Assembly: GCA_034440615.1 (NCBI GenBank)
Contig: JAOTOM010004561.1
Location: 248,001 to 312,000, forward strand
Length of the DNA stretch: 64,000 nt
Direction: 5' to 3'
Origin: Ashinkailepas kermadecensis
Taxonomy: Eukaryota > Arthropoda > Thecostraca > Neolepadidae
Below, piece by piece: positions 21,289 through 33,449 of the stretch (position 1 is its first letter; the number at the start of each line of letters is the position of its first letter). Below the pieces are notes generated by a model. It saw nothing but the letters and a program-made list of their open reading frames with translations, was not told the origin of the DNA and did not search any database. The translations under genes were made by a program, and so were the position numbers.

Positions 21289-24060
21289 GGAGAGCCCCCA
21301 GCAGTTCCTCCCGGAGCTTCAGTCAGTGACATTTCATACGCCGCATTGGTGTGACCTGATGAAATGTCGCTTCTCGTGTCGCTTTTCTGCCCAGCCATTG
21401 CGATCGCTTGCTGGATACTCCTGAATCACAGCAGACCACGTATTACACAGCAGATCGCTGGCCAAACAGCTGTTTCTGTGGAATGTTCTGCCGTAAATCG
21501 GCAAGTGCAAGGTCGGCCCCACTCTATCTATCAAATTATCACGGAGACTGGCGAACGCGTCAAGTGGAATACCTCCAATTGTGTTTAATGGCCAACGAAA
21601 GAGAAATTCAGCACACATTGCTAATCCCAAGAAAGAGATTACCTTTTATTTCCCGATCTGCGCCAAAAAGGGAAATGAACGGGATTTACTGCGCATTCCA
21701 CTCCACAGCAGGTAGCATGATATGCGGATGCGAAGCTGGTGAATGAGTTTCCTCCACTGGTGGTGCTGATATAGGAGAGTGGTTAAACCCCGCCCCCACC
21801 CAACTCTGAGGAAACGTCCCCACCACTGATTCCCCCTCTCATTTACACACGTTTACCTGAAAGATATTGCAGCTGCAAAATTCACAGAGAAGACAGTACA
21901 AACAACGAAAACTGCGATCAAATCCTGCCTGATCTGAGGTGAGCTTCGCAAAAGGACTGATATTCTGTTCAGTTTATCGTCAGTCCAAGCATATTTTCGG
22001 TCCAATCGCAGACCATGGAAAACTATATTTGACATGGAGACACCAGAGTTTATTACGGATTGGTGCGCGCCAGTCAGCGGCTGTCCGAGGTGCCACGGGG
22101 ACGCTGATTTGTCTCCACGACCGATACGTGAGAAATCCAGCGGCATGTCCGACCACGCGCAGTCCAACGACCGCACACTGTCGAGCGCCGCCGCCGACGG
22201 TCGTGGCCAAAAACGCTGAAAAACCCAAGCCGCCTCCAGTCTTCTGGCAGGGGCATATTTTCAAAGCAGAAAGTGCATGTGCAGCATCTGGGAAGTATGT
22301 AGGTATGGCACGGTCGTGTAGCAATTATATAACGTTAGTGACATTTTTATTTGGTGCACTATTCCCTCTGCAGACAAAGAACAGCCAATGTATCTGGAGA
22401 GCCGCCGCAATTGCATCTGCACGATGATGTAATAGCCGAGTCTAGCACGATACTCAGCACCGTATCTGTGGCGCGCCTCAGGGTGTTTATGGCTGATACC
22501 GAGCGGGCCGTGGCGAGCTATCCTGCGGCCGCCTTGAACGGCGGGCTGAGGGTCAATGATAACAGGATATGCACGGGCACAAACGAGGGATTGCATGACA
22601 GCAGGTGGGATTCCGGATGGGAGAGAAGAAGTTCATGCATATCAGACATAAAATGCATATCAGACATACCATACATATCAGACATATCTGACATGTCATA
22701 CATCTCAGATATATAATACTGTACGGATGACATTCTGCTCACACGTGGCGCTTTCAAGCGAGACAAGTGCTCACTGAATGAATGGAGCAGCCCGACAAAT
22801 TCCTAATTCCAGCGGTACCACATATTTGCCTTATAGAGCTTAACACGGATTGGCGTGGCTTGAACATTTCAATTCGTGTTATGGTGTATTTTCTGCCATT
22901 GCAGCATTTTCTTCCCCAATTAGTGCATGTTCTAAGCTGGGTGAAAATAGTGCGGTATACGGCATGATGTTGGCATGATCTCTGAACTGTTAGGCTTAAT
23001 TGGCATATTTGTATCCTTTATTATTGTATTTGACCTTCCAGGTCAGGTCAAGCAGGTCAATGTCGAACTGAAGCCCCAGTCACCCGGTCCTTATCATGAG
23101 TTTCGGTCTCTGGCCACCAAACAAATGCGATTTCGCGCTTCAATATAGAAGATATGTTAACTGAAGAAGTAGTCTCACAGTGGTACATACCAGGGTGAAA
23201 GTCACCGATCAGCTCTAAGTCAAGTACCTATAAATATGTCATGAATTGTGGAAACTGACGATTTTAGAAGGATCATGTAAGGAAAATGCAATGAGTGTGA
23301 CCAAAAGAACTCGAATGTCTCCTTCTTTAATAATGTTGACTGAAAACAATGCAATGAAAAGCAGTCACTAAATTTACACTACTAAAAACTCGAAATGATC
23401 AAATCAAGAAACTTTAACAGACCCGAACTCAAGTCTGTACATAATATCCGCCTCAACTGTCGGAAGGCATGCCAAATTGCAAAGCGGTGTCTTAGCCGGT
23501 TTGGAGTAATCGCAAATAAATTTGAGGTCAGTGAAATTTAACCCATCCCCGGCACTGCGAGAGCTAAAGAAGCTTTATTGGTTTCGGTTTCAACCTATGG
23601 ATGCGATTTTTTTCTCGCAATCAGTGCTTTCCGACTTGCTTCAAATTGTGAGTGTGTTGTGAAAAGAATTCATTATGATGAACACATACAGCGAGAATTG
23701 GTGTCCTCCCTTTTTGTAAATATCCTTTACTGTGAAAGGTGGCCAATGCTGAGAATTGATTAACTTACAATCGGACAGGTGTCCCTGTGGAGACGTCCAA
23801 AAGTGTTCGGGTGTCCTGGGAATTAGGTCCACCTTTGGTTGCGTCGCTGCCTGAATGTGGAAGATGCCATATGGAGGAAGGGTTGTGCACTTATGAGTGC
23901 AGAAATTCCTCGTACTAGGAGGCCATACCAATATCCTTTACTGGAAAATATGTTCCGTTATCGGCGTAAGCCAAACAAAGCCCCAGCCTGTCTGGAGAAT
24001 CACGCATTGTGGAACGGACGGAAAACCGTCACGACATAACCGACGAAGCACGGTCACCAA
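21289..24060. other. No gene supported
   Basis: The only patterns are a short CATATCAGACATA repeat (22634-22702) and a GC-rich patch near 22080-22240. That patch has an open frame (MSDHAQSNDRTLSSAAADGR) without splice-site or family support. Confidence 0.4.
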
Positions 24061-24076
24061 TGTGAGCACGTCAGTC

Positions 24077-24107
<31 letters not shown>

Positions 24108-24110
24108 AGG

Positions 24111-24190
24111 GCATTGCGGTTGCTCAGTCGGTAGGGCGCTGTGGATCGTAGGATCGTGGGTTCGTATCCCACGCACGATGTGATCGCCGA
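24111..24190 (+). mobile_element. tRNA-derived SINE head
   Basis: Box A-like TTGCTCAGTCGGTAGGGC and box B GGTTCGTATCCCAC are spaced about as in a tRNA, with ATCGTGGG/CCCACGCACGAT forming a T-arm. It is preceded by a run of about 27 C (24080-24106). It cannot fold into a full cloverleaf with a proper acceptor stem, so I call it SINE-derived rather than a tRNA gene. The body seems to extend right at least to GATCGCCGAGTCCACCC. Confidence 0.55.
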
Positions 24191-24387
24191 GTCCACCCAG
24201 GACCAATCGGCACGACAGGCTTGCGCCGCTACTCGGCCCAGCAATCGGACGCGTCGCGAAGCAACCCAGCGTGTCCTCCTCTCCCTCCCAAGGCGATGCT
24301 GGTGTGCATCCGCCAGAATGGTGTCGAGCCAACCGAGGCGCCGTTGACACGACGGCGTCACCACTGGCGCAGCACCACCGACGACGA

Positions 24388-24506
24388 CGGTCACCAGCCG
24401 GTCACGCACCACGCTCACGTCTGCTACGGTCACCAGCCGGTCACGCACCACGCTCTCGTCTGCTACGGTCACCAGCCGGTCACGCACCACGCTCACGTCT
24501 GCTACG
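24388..24506 (+). repeat. 39-bp tandem repeat, three copies
   Basis: Each copy starts CGGTCACCAGCCGGTCACGC and ends ACGTCTGCTA. The second has one change (CTCTCGTC). Since 39 is divisible by three, a frame is kept open on both strands. Confidence 0.95.
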
Positions 24507-25009
24507 CACCCTGGCTGCCGCCCAGACGTCCGACGCAGCCAGCAGCACTGTGGGTGAGCGTGTGGGGCAGCAGCACGCACTCAGTATCGCTGATAGCGTA
24601 TCAGCGATGCGCGAGATCGCCGTGGCCGTCCGCCTGCAGACTCAGTCGGCACAAGTCACGGTTACGCAGCAGGAAGAAAAACGCACGCTGACAAATGGCG
24701 TGAAGGCGATTGTCTTTTTTTCGGTTTTTCGGTCGCGCGTCAATGCCGCCACCGCATCTACTGTAGCAGAGGAACTGTCCCCACACTGATGCTACATGAC
24801 ATTGCTGCTACATGCATACCTGTTCCCCGACATATATTTGCGGGACTGTCTCTGTATGACGATGCCAGTGCAAACTGCAGCGAGCTCGATATCACTTCTG
24901 CCGTCATTTCTGATATCCGACAGTACTGTTGGAAAAAAAATACTGCAACCGAAGACGAATCTTCCCAAATATTACTATATTGAAAACTTCATTCACCATG
25001 GCTTTACTT

Positions 25010-25170
<161 letters not shown>

Positions 25171-25261
25171 TTCCGTTTTGTTGGGTTGGGCACTTCGGCC
25201 TGCTCAGGCCATTTCGTGCCGTGAGTAGAATGGATGAAAATATTATGTTCTAAAAGTCAAT

Positions 25262-26507
25262 TTACAAGTCCTGAAGTAAGTTGGTTTTTCGGAGAAAAAT
25301 GAAAAGGAGATTGATGAGAAAAGGGTGTGTATCTCCTAATAGTGTGGGCAAAGAAAAGGGGGTGTTGTGTGTACGGCAGTAGTTGGTAAGTGTTTTCCGA
25401 TGCTCATGGTATTTTTGACAGTGTAGGAGAATATGTGAAACGGTAAGATGAGTGTTGCATGATGGGCATGAAGGTCGTGGTGAAGCAGTGTAAATATATC
25501 GATGGGTGAGAAAAGTGTGACCTATGCGGAGCCGTGATATAACTTTTTCTTCATGTCTGTTTTTCTGATATGATGTGGTCCAGTTTTCGATGACAGGTTT
25601 GATGAGACGTAATTGTGTGTCCTTTGTGGTTTCAGTCCATTGGTGGTTCCAAAAATGTCGAATGTTATGTCTTATTGTTGACTTGATGGCGTCAAAATGT
25701 GGTGGGATTTCTGTGATGTGTGGTAATTGTAATGATTGTTTGGCGAAATGATCTGCTTCCTCGTTTCCTGGGATGCCACAGTGACTGGGCACCCACAGGA
25801 AACGGACCCTCATGCCCATCAGATGAAGTGTTTCAAGTGTGTCGTAAATGGAAATATGGCAATGGTGCGAAAAGGAAAGTGAAGAAAGAGATTGAAGAAC
25901 GGATTTTAAGTCAGAACAAATGACGACATGGCGCATGGGGTGACAAATTGAACGGTTGCGGACATAGCGAAGGGCAGTGAGAATGGCGTGCAATTCGGCG
26001 ATGAAAATGGATGTCCCGTTTGGCAAGCGATGTTGTTTTGTGTGTACCTGCAACAATGGCGTTTCCTGTGTAATTTTCGTCTTTAGACCCATCGGTGAAA
26101 ACAAAAGGAACATGGTGATAACGAGAGCGAAACTGGTGGAATTTTTGTTTCACATATTCTGGACAAAGCTGTGATTTTGGAGTGGTGGTGAGATAAAAAA
26201 TATTTCGTTCGGCCATCTGCCACGGTGGTGTAGTTGGTGAAGAAAGAGCTGTAATATGTGGAATGTTGTAGTGGAGTTGTGTAGAAAATGTTTTAATGCG
26301 TGAAGCTATGGTAAGCCCGGTTCGCTTTTCGGCGGGACCTAAATATTCGTGGTGTAGATTTGGGAGAATTTGTAAAGATGCATGTGTGGGGTGGTGTTCT
26401 CTAAACTGAATTTTTGCGGCATATCTGAGTGTTTGTTCAATTCTTCGGAGACCTAATGGTGGAATTCCTGATTCGATTTGTAAAGAAGTAATGGGAGACG
26501 TGGTCAT
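25262..26507 (-). pseudogene. ORF2 C-terminal part: RNase H domain, frameshifted
   Basis: The frame ending at 25911 contains FVFTDGSKDENYTGNAIVAG, the first RNase H strand with its catalytic aspartate. After a frameshift near 26060 the other frame continues with GTSIFIAELHAILTALRYV (catalytic glutamate), VICSDLKSVLQSL (second aspartate) and FLWVPSHCGIPGNEEADHFA (final histidine/aspartate block). It ends in a Cys-rich tail (RPSCPSCNTHL, ILLHCQKYHEHR) typical of these elements. All four catalytic residues are present across the two frames. Confidence 0.85.
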
Positions 26508-26532
26508 TGCACCGAGTGCTATGCGAATGAAT

Positions 26533-27309
26533 TTATTTTTGTAAGGTGTCCAAAAGCTTCAAAGCGGTAGTACTGTCACTTGCGTAAACTATGGAGCCAT
26601 ATTCTATGATGGGAAGAACCAAGGATTTGTATAATTGTAATAGCGTGTGACGATCGGATCCGAATGATGAAGATGTAATACAGCGAAATAAATTGAGTCT
26701 GTGAAAACATTTGATCTGGATGTGTTTGACGTCCTGGTGCATGGAAAACTTGCGATCGAAAATAATACCAAGAAATTTGAACGAATTTACAAAATGTATG
26801 TCAGTGTTTCCGAGGTGAAGTGGTGTATCTGGATTTGGGAACGGAGTTGATTTGCTGAATATCATTGTGGCAGATTTTGGAGCTGAAAATGTGAAACCGT
26901 ATTTGATGGGCCGGTGTATCCGGTCAAGTGCGCTTTGTAATCGAATTAAACAATGTTCATAATTTTTGCCGGAGCACCAAATCGCACTATCGTCCGCAAA
27001 TAGCGAGTATGATAGATTGGCAGGCATGTTGTCGAAAATATCATTAATGATGATGTTGAATAATACTGGTGACATACAACTCCCCTGTGGTAATCCGTTC
27101 TTAAGAAAACGTGGATCGGAAATCGCTGACCTGCACCGGAGATGAAAATGACGGGAACCGGACAAAAATCCTATCAAATAATGAGCTAAATTTCCTTTGA
27201 CGCCGAAGTGAAGAAGTTTGGAAATTAATGCCGGTTTGTATACCATATCATACGCTTTACTAATGTCTAAAAATACTGCAATGGTGTGTTCGTGTTTTTT
27301 TATAACCAA
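26533..27309 (-). pseudogene. ORF2 reverse transcriptase core
   Basis: It contains AVFLDISKAYDMV (RT block A with catalytic aspartate), NGLPQGSCMSPVLFNIIIND (block B) and YSLFADDSAIWC (FADD, block C catalytic pair). Then come FKFLGIIFD and LQLYKSLVLPIIEYGSIVY. It is joined to the endonuclease part by two frame changes at 27309-27335. It is broken from the RNase H part by an A-run indel near 26530 (LLDTLQK then stop, with NKFIRIALGA resuming in another frame). Confidence 0.88.
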
Positions 27310-27324
27310 GGCATATGTCAGTTT

Positions 27325-29022
27325 CTAATCGAATGAGGTGAATGATGTACTATGGCCATGACGAAAACCGCATTGAATTGGAGATAACAGATGATTTGTT
27401 TCCAAGTACCAGGTCAGTCTTTTTACAATCATACGTTCTAAAAGTTTTCCTGGACAACTGGTGAGAACGATGGGTCGGAAATTGTTGGGGTTGCTGTGGT
27501 TTTTGCCGGGTTTTGGAATAGGGATGATGAGGGCTTCCTTCCAGGTTTCTGGGAAAGTATGGCTAGACCATAATGCATTAAATGTTTGTAAGATGCAATG
27601 TTTTGTGTCGTTGGATAAATGTCTGAAAAAGGAATAATGTAAATTGTCGGGACCTGCTGAAGTATTACCGGCTGAGGAAATTGCAGTATCTAGTTCTGAA
27701 ACTTGAAACGGGATATTGTATGTTTCAGTGTTGTCCGAATCGAATTGTGCCAAATCGGTGTGAAATGTGTGTTGTGCATTTTGGAGAAATTCCGGTGTGT
27801 AGTTGTTGTCAGAGCTATTGTGAGCCATGGTGTCCGCTATTGTATTTACTATTGTTTGTGGGTCTGTAATTGTGGTATTTTGAATTTTGAGTGCCGGGAG
27901 TGATTTAAATGGAGTGCGTCCTGATAATCGGCGGATTAACTGCCAGATTTTGCTTAAAGGTGTTCGAGAGGTGAGTTGTTGTAAATAAGATGACCATGAA
28001 CGGCGACGAGCTTCGCGAATGATGCGGCGTGTCTTCGCACGTTCATAATTACGGTTGACTAAATTTTGTTGGTTGGGATGGCGTAAATATTTTCTAAATG
28101 CTCTCTTTCTTGCGGCTATTGCTCGGGAAACTTCTATCGACCACCAGGGGACTGGTGTTCTTTTTGTGAAAGGCTTTGTTTGTGGAATAGCGATGGAAGC
28201 TGCTTCGAGAAGAGTTTTGGTAACTTGATTGATGTTTTCCACGGGAGAAATGTTGGGGTTGTATTGAATATGTGAAAGTTCCTGAAAAGTTGTCCAATCG
28301 GCCTTCGGAATTTTCCAGCGAGGGATAAAACTAGGTGTCGTATCTGCCGCAGTTGAAAATGTGGGTGTTAATTTAATGGGGTAATGATCGCTGGCATGAA
28401 TATCAGTGTCTATGGTCCAATCATAATCATTGGCCAGAGTCGGAGAGCATATTGATAAATCAATAGCTGTAGATGTGTTATGTCCAAGGTGAAAAAAGGT
28501 TGGTTCTCCGGTGTTCAGTAATACTAAATTATGTCGGTCTAAAATTTGTTCAATGATGCGGCCACGAGTGTCTGTAAGTGGGCGTGTTCTATTCCACGCG
28601 GGGCTATGGGCATTAAAATCGCCAAGTAATATGAAAGGATTCTTGAATTGTGTTATGAGGTTGTCTAATTGTATCAAAATGTTTGTGTTATCTGTTTGTG
28701 GTGGAATATAAATGGAACATACATCCACATTCCTGCCATGAATACGTAAAGCTACGGCTTGTAAAGGTGAATTCAGTGTAATTTGTGTATGTGTAAAATC
28801 ATTGTTGATGTACAGTGCTGTACCGCCACTACGATGTGGTCCACGGACCTCATCGTGACGGTACAGTGAGTAATTGGAAAGATTGAAATTATATGCATCG
28901 GTGGGTAAGAACCAGGTTTCCTGAAGTGCGATGAGAATAGGTGTGAGAATACTAAAGAAAGCTTTCATTTCGGCCCATTTGGATAATAGACTATGGAAAT
29001 TCCATTGGAGAAATATGGTCAT
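27325..29022 (-). pseudogene. ORF2 N-terminal part: AP-like endonuclease plus RT N-terminus
   Basis: It begins MTIFLQWNFHSLLSKW (WN...S). IALQETWF gives the catalytic glutamate, FILLGDFNAHSPAW the GDFNAH motif, and ASDHYPI the SDH motif of the exonuclease/endonuclease/phosphatase fold. It continues into the RT fingers (SAGPDNLHYSFF, FPETWKEALIIPIPKPGK, NFRPIVLTSCPGKLLERMI) and stops at STSFTSFD. It starts 10 bp after ORF1 ends (29032). All endonuclease catalytic motifs are intact. Confidence 0.9.
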
Positions 29023-29031
29023 TGGTGCGAA

Positions 29032-30660
29032 TTAATATTTGTTGGCACCTTTCGGTGTCTGGCGCAGCCACGATTGAAGTTCAGGTGGGTTCGTATGTTG
29101 AGTGCGGCCGGCGGTGGTTGGCTCGCTCGAGCCGTCCGGCCGACCAGTGACCTTGGCGGCCGACGTGAGTCGGCCGTCCATTGCCGCGGGGGATGCCTGC
29201 CGGCTGTGAGTCGGTCGGGTCACGTGGTCGCCGGCTTGCACCGGGCGCCCCGGGTTCGGTCGGTGCGCCACCGAAGTGGCTCGCGTTTCCCCGGCAGCCG
29301 AATGGCTGCGGGGTCTGGAATTCCTTGTGGAATTTGTTGGCGTTTGTTTGGTCGGAATGGTCTGTGTGCTGGGAGCCGGGGTGGTTTGTGTCGGAGTGGT
29401 CTGAGTGTTGGGAGCCAGGGTGGTTTGTGTCGGTGTGGTCAGTGGAGTAAGTTTTTTTAGAGGAGCTAAACCGGGAATCATGTCTGTTTGAATCGAGGCA
29501 GAAATAGTGTTGACGCTATGTGTGGGGGAGCGACGGTGGCCGCCTGGGCGTAAGTTTTGGTCGAGGGGAGGTGGCTTCCACAGATCTCCGTGCCTGGGGG
29601 TATGACACCCCGGTCGTGGCCTTCACAGCGCAGACCTCCTTCTCCTTGCGCCAAACTGGGCATTAATTGGAAGTGGTGAGGTGATCGGATGTGTTACAGC
29701 TGAGGCAGTGGGCAGGTTTGGAGCAGGTGGATTCGGGATGAGGTGTTTCGCCGCACTTAGGGCATCGGGCTGGTTGGCGACATGTCTTGCTGCCACGGCC
29801 GAAGCGCTGACAGTTAAAACAGCGGAGAGGATTAGGAATAAAGACACGGACTTGGAATCGTAGGTATCCGGCGATTAGGGTCTTGGGAAGATTGGTAAAA
29901 TTGAAAGTAAGGACAAGGAGGCTCGTATCGCGTTTCTGACCGTCTTTAAATGAGGTAATGCGGTGGACGTGGGTCACCCCTCCGGCCTGAGTTCCGTCTG
30001 GATATCCGCCTCAGTCATGAAGCGGAGCTCCGGCGCGAAGACGGTGCCCTTGGTGGTGTTGCGGTTGGAATTGAGAGTGATGATGACTGATTTTCCACAA
30101 AATGTGGTGGTGCGGAGGAGGGCTTCGGTTTGGGCTCGGGATTGGGTTTTAATGACCAAGGTTCCGTTGGCAGGGGCTTCAATGTCGGGATTGGCTAGGG
30201 AGCAGATGGCAAGGAGTTGTTTAGTCGGCCAGAAAACGTTGATACGGCGGAAGGAAAAGGATTCCTCGACAGGCTTGACTACAATGTAAGAGCCAGCACT
30301 GTCGAGGTAGGGTTCAATGGGCTGGATGGGTTCAGGTTGGGAGGGCGTGGTCTGGTTCGAGCGTGGGTCAGCGGCGTGAAGAGTGATGGTCTGGTCTGGA
30401 TTGCGAGGCGAGGTCGTGGTTTTGGGACGAGCAGGGTTCGGCGAGGCGCAAAGGGCTTCCATGGCGTCATCAAGGGGAATTGTCCGGCGCGGGTCATCAA
30501 TGGTCGAGTTCAGTGAGGGAACATCAGAGTCCAAGTCCATGTTCGTGCGATGGTCGTCGGGTGTGGTCAGAGGAGGAAATTCCGAATCAGAGTCCTGTGG
30601 CGAGCTGGGGTCAGTGCCTTTCTTCCTCTTTTTCCCGATCACGGGGAAAAAACCTACCAA
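29032..30660 (-). pseudogene. ORF1 (Gag-like, CCHC zinc knuckles), frameshifted
   Basis: Three frames make one protein. 30660-29974 holds a lysine-rich and acidic N-terminus and a nucleic-acid-binding fold (PVEESFSFRRINVFWP). 29977-29663 has CFNCQRFGRGSKTCRQPARC and CPKCGETPHPESTC, i.e. successive CCHC knuckles, then CLSCNTSDH. 29481-29032 is a Pro/Thr-rich C-terminus. This is the RNA-binding chaperone of I/Jockey-type elements. Breaks lie near 29975 and between 29663 and 29481. Confidence 0.8.
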
Positions 30661-31037
30661 ACGAAATCTAAATAAACACGCAGAACAAAGGGAGCGAAAA
30701 TACGATGACGACGAAAACGGGTGGGGTGACGGGTGTCACCCCACTAGAAAAGAAATGAGAAAAGAGCGACGGGTGTCGCCCCACGAAAATGAAAATTGGA
30801 AAAACTGCAATAACAAGCAGTAAGAAAGCAGCAGAGTGATCAGCGGGCTCTGGACCAACCTATAGACGAGTTTAAGGTGTAGTGGTCTAGAAGTTGGTGG
30901 TGAAGAGTAGCAAGAAGTCAGAAGTGAAGATGTCGAGTTGATGGCAGGCTGGTCTTCCGAGATACGTCCACGATAGCTGTTAGCACGACACACCACGAGC
31001 AACGAGCGACGACTTGATGGCGCGAGAGTCAGTTTGT

Positions 31038-31039
<2 letters not shown>

Positions 31040-31094
<55 letters not shown>
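31040..31094. repeat. (AT)n(GT)n microsatellite
   Basis: Pure dinucleotide tract at the 5' end of the minus-strand retrotransposon. Confidence 0.97.
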
Positions 31095-31319
31095 AAGCGG
31101 ACCTACTCATTCTAGGTTGTTTACGCATTTTTACGTACCCGGCTCAGCTTCTGCCAGAACTAGAGGGGGAACCTTTCGATGGCGTGTGTCCGAGAAGCGG
31201 ATGGTGCCATGATGAAAACTGCTGCAATGTCCCGCGAGTTGTGACATCTAGCGAGAACAAACAGAACCGCAGGTATAAACTGCCCATCTAGGTGCCTGTG
31301 TGTGACGCGGGATCGGAGG

Positions 31320-31418
31320 GCTGAACTGTCGCCCTCGTTCTATGGGCGACAGTTCAGTCGCGCGACAGTTCAGTCGCGGCGACAGTTCAGTCCCGAATAC
31401 CCGTCGGGGTATTCGGGA
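31320..31418. repeat. Two adjacent perfect hairpins with a repeated linker
   Basis: Hairpin 1: CTGAACTGTCGCCC (31320-31333), 9-nt loop, exact complement (31343-31356). Hairpin 2: GTCCCGAATACCC (31389-31401), loop GTCG, exact complement to 31418. Between them CGACAGTTCAGTC is repeated, so several alternative stems are possible with hairpin 1. Confidence 0.95.
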
Positions 31419-31629
31419 CTTTGTGACGAGACATCCCATAGATTTCAGGGCTTAGGCCGCCAGTTATTCTCGTCCCCGAGCATTAGGCCTATGTGATTGC
31501 AATATATCGAGTGATGTTTGAAGCTACCCGAGTTTCTGCTCCACTCACGGTTCTACTCCTGTTCCAGACGGACGTGTTCGCGCGACTACGAGGCCTGGGG
31601 AGGACTGGTTGAGGACACCTAGGGGAACA

Positions 31630-32500
31630 AGAAGATTGAACCGCTAGTGATGAAGATTAGTTTTTGTGTTTATTTGGTAGATTGCTTGTGGCTTTTAATC
31701 TGTGTGTAGGTATTATAAGTTAAGTTAGGGAATAGCAATTTTTCTTATAGTTCACTTCGTCTTATGGTGTACATTGTTTACATTAGATAACCTTGAAATT
31801 GTGGCGTTCACGATGTAGTTTCGTTCGTAAGATTAGTCTTTGTTTTACATTTTGTAGATACCTTGATGCCTTCTTTCCTGTGTGCAGATATTATAAGCTA
31901 AATTAGAGAATACTAATTATTGCTTAGCATAATTTATTTAGTCTTGTAGTGTATAGTGCTTACTTGAGATACCTTCGGGTGGAGCGGCCACGTGGCTTAT
32001 GTTTCTGTTAGCATAGAGGAATAAGTTTGTGCCCGCTTGGTGTTTAAGTTTAAGATAGAGTTAGTTAGTAATAGTGAGCTTAAATTACACTAGGTAGCTT
32101 CTAGAATTATCGGTCGGCCACATGAACGCTTTGTAGACGGGTGGCGCGGCCTCGTGGCTTAGGTTTCTGAAGTGTAGAGGAATAAGTTTGTGTCTTCTTG
32201 GTGTTTAAGTTTATGATAGAGTTTAAGACTAAACTAGTGAGCTTAAATTGCACCAGGTACATCTTCATATACTGGTGTAATTGTAGAGGTATCTAGGGTT
32301 TTTTGGATTATGTTAGTATTTAGTTTGGTTTAGTTCGAGTTTGTAGCTGGTGGGAGTCGGGAAAACTAAGATTATCTTTGCTTAGTTTAGTTTGTGTAAG
32401 CGCAGAGATGTTTTGTCGTTTATTCCGTGCGAGTGTTACTAGATCAGGCGTTAAATTACAATAAACTAGATAGCTCTTTTACTGCTCGGTTGCATTAGTT
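31630..32500 (+). promoter_or_regulatory. CR1 5' region with two pairs of diverged tandem monomers
   Basis: Two imperfect repeats of about 180-190 bp (around 31640 and 31825; shared GAAGATTAGT and TATTATAAG). Then comes a second pair of about 170 bp (around 31978 and 32147; shared GAGGAATAAGTTTGTG and TTGGTGTTTAAGTTTA). Tandem 5' monomers act as internal promoters in some LINEs; that role here is inference. Confidence 0.6.
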
Positions 32501-32585
32501 GCTATAACTTGGTTAGTAAAGGTGTACCTCAACTAGGCCTAGTTAGTAATAAGAGTAGTAAAAAAAGAGCAAAAAATATATAAAA

Positions 32586-33239
32586 ATGCAAGATGACTGT
32601 GGGAAGTGTGAGTGTATGGGAGTCATTAGGGACTTGAGTAGGAAAGTATATATGTTATCAAGGGAGGTGGAGCGCCTGAATTGTTTGGTGGCAGGGCCCA
32701 TGATAGGAATTGCCAGCCAGCCAAGCCAGGTGCAGGAGTCTAGGAGTGATAAGTGTGGAGATAGCTTGGTCCAGGATAGTAGAGAGTGGAAAGTAGCTAG
32801 ACGCCAGAGTACCAGACTAGCTTTAAGGAAAATTGACACAGGCATTGAAAGTAATAATAGGTTTGAGGTGCTGCAAAAGAGGGAGAGTAATGCTGCTAGG
32901 GATGGAGGTAGGAATGTCCAGATAGCTGAAGATGGAGAGAGGGAGGTTCTAGTTATAGGGGACTCGAGAGTTAAGTATATGGATCGCACATTTTGTAGTA
33001 GGAACCCCAGCAAACGGACTCGTGTTTGCTTCCCAGGTGCCGAGGTAAAGGATGTTGAGGATAGGTTAGAAGGAGTAATGAAGGGTAGTAGAGAGAGTAC
33101 AATAGTAATTGTGCAGGTTGGTGTAAATGATGTCGGAAGAGCTAAAACTGAGGAAACAATAAAAGAGTATAGGGCTTTGATAGGTAGGTTAGCAGGAAGT
33201 AGGAAGAGAGGAGTGGTAACATCATCCTCCCTATGGTAA
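32586..33239 (+). pseudogene. CR1 ORF1, SGNH esterase-like, truncated by frameshift
   Basis: 217 codons. The N-terminus is coiled-coil-like (LSRKVYMLSREVERLNCL). Then EVLVIGDSRVKYMDRTFC gives the GDS block I (catalytic serine) of SGNH hydrolases. IVIVQVGVNDVGRAKTEET supplies the GxND block. The C-terminal D..H block appears in another frame (MLALDGLHLSKRVVELL near 33358-33405), so a frameshift near 33225 cuts the protein. Confidence 0.75.
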
Positions 33240-33449
33240 ATGCAAGTGTAGAATGGCATTCGAAGGCCAATGGGCTGAATGCCAGGGTGGCTAAGATTTG
33301 CAAGGAGTTTCGGGTGAGGTTCTTGGATTTGTGGGGGATATTTGGGGGAGGACTGAAATGTTGGCATTAGATGGGTTACATCTGAGCAAGAGAGTAGTGG
33401 AATTGCTCAGCAATAGGTATGAGGAGGCTCTCAGTAGGAAACAGGGAAA

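Larger units (their letters stand above)
25200..31030 (-). mobile_element. Decayed non-LTR retrotransposon, I/Jockey-like with RNase H
   Basis: In 5'-to-3' order on the minus strand: a 5' untranslated region, ORF1 with CCHC knuckles, then ORF2 with apurinic-type endonuclease, reverse transcriptase and RNase H. The 3' end runs into an (AT)n tract. Order and domain content fit the I/Jockey-related clades that kept RNase H. Several frameshifts split every ORF (near 29975, 29650, 27320, 26520, 26060), so the copy cannot be active, though its motifs are well preserved. That suggests a fairly recent insertion. No target duplication was identified. Confidence 0.85.

Noticed and set aside
22080..22240. 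GC-rich patch as an upstream ABCG exon
   Set aside because: No similarity to White N-termini and no convincing donor in phase with exon 1.
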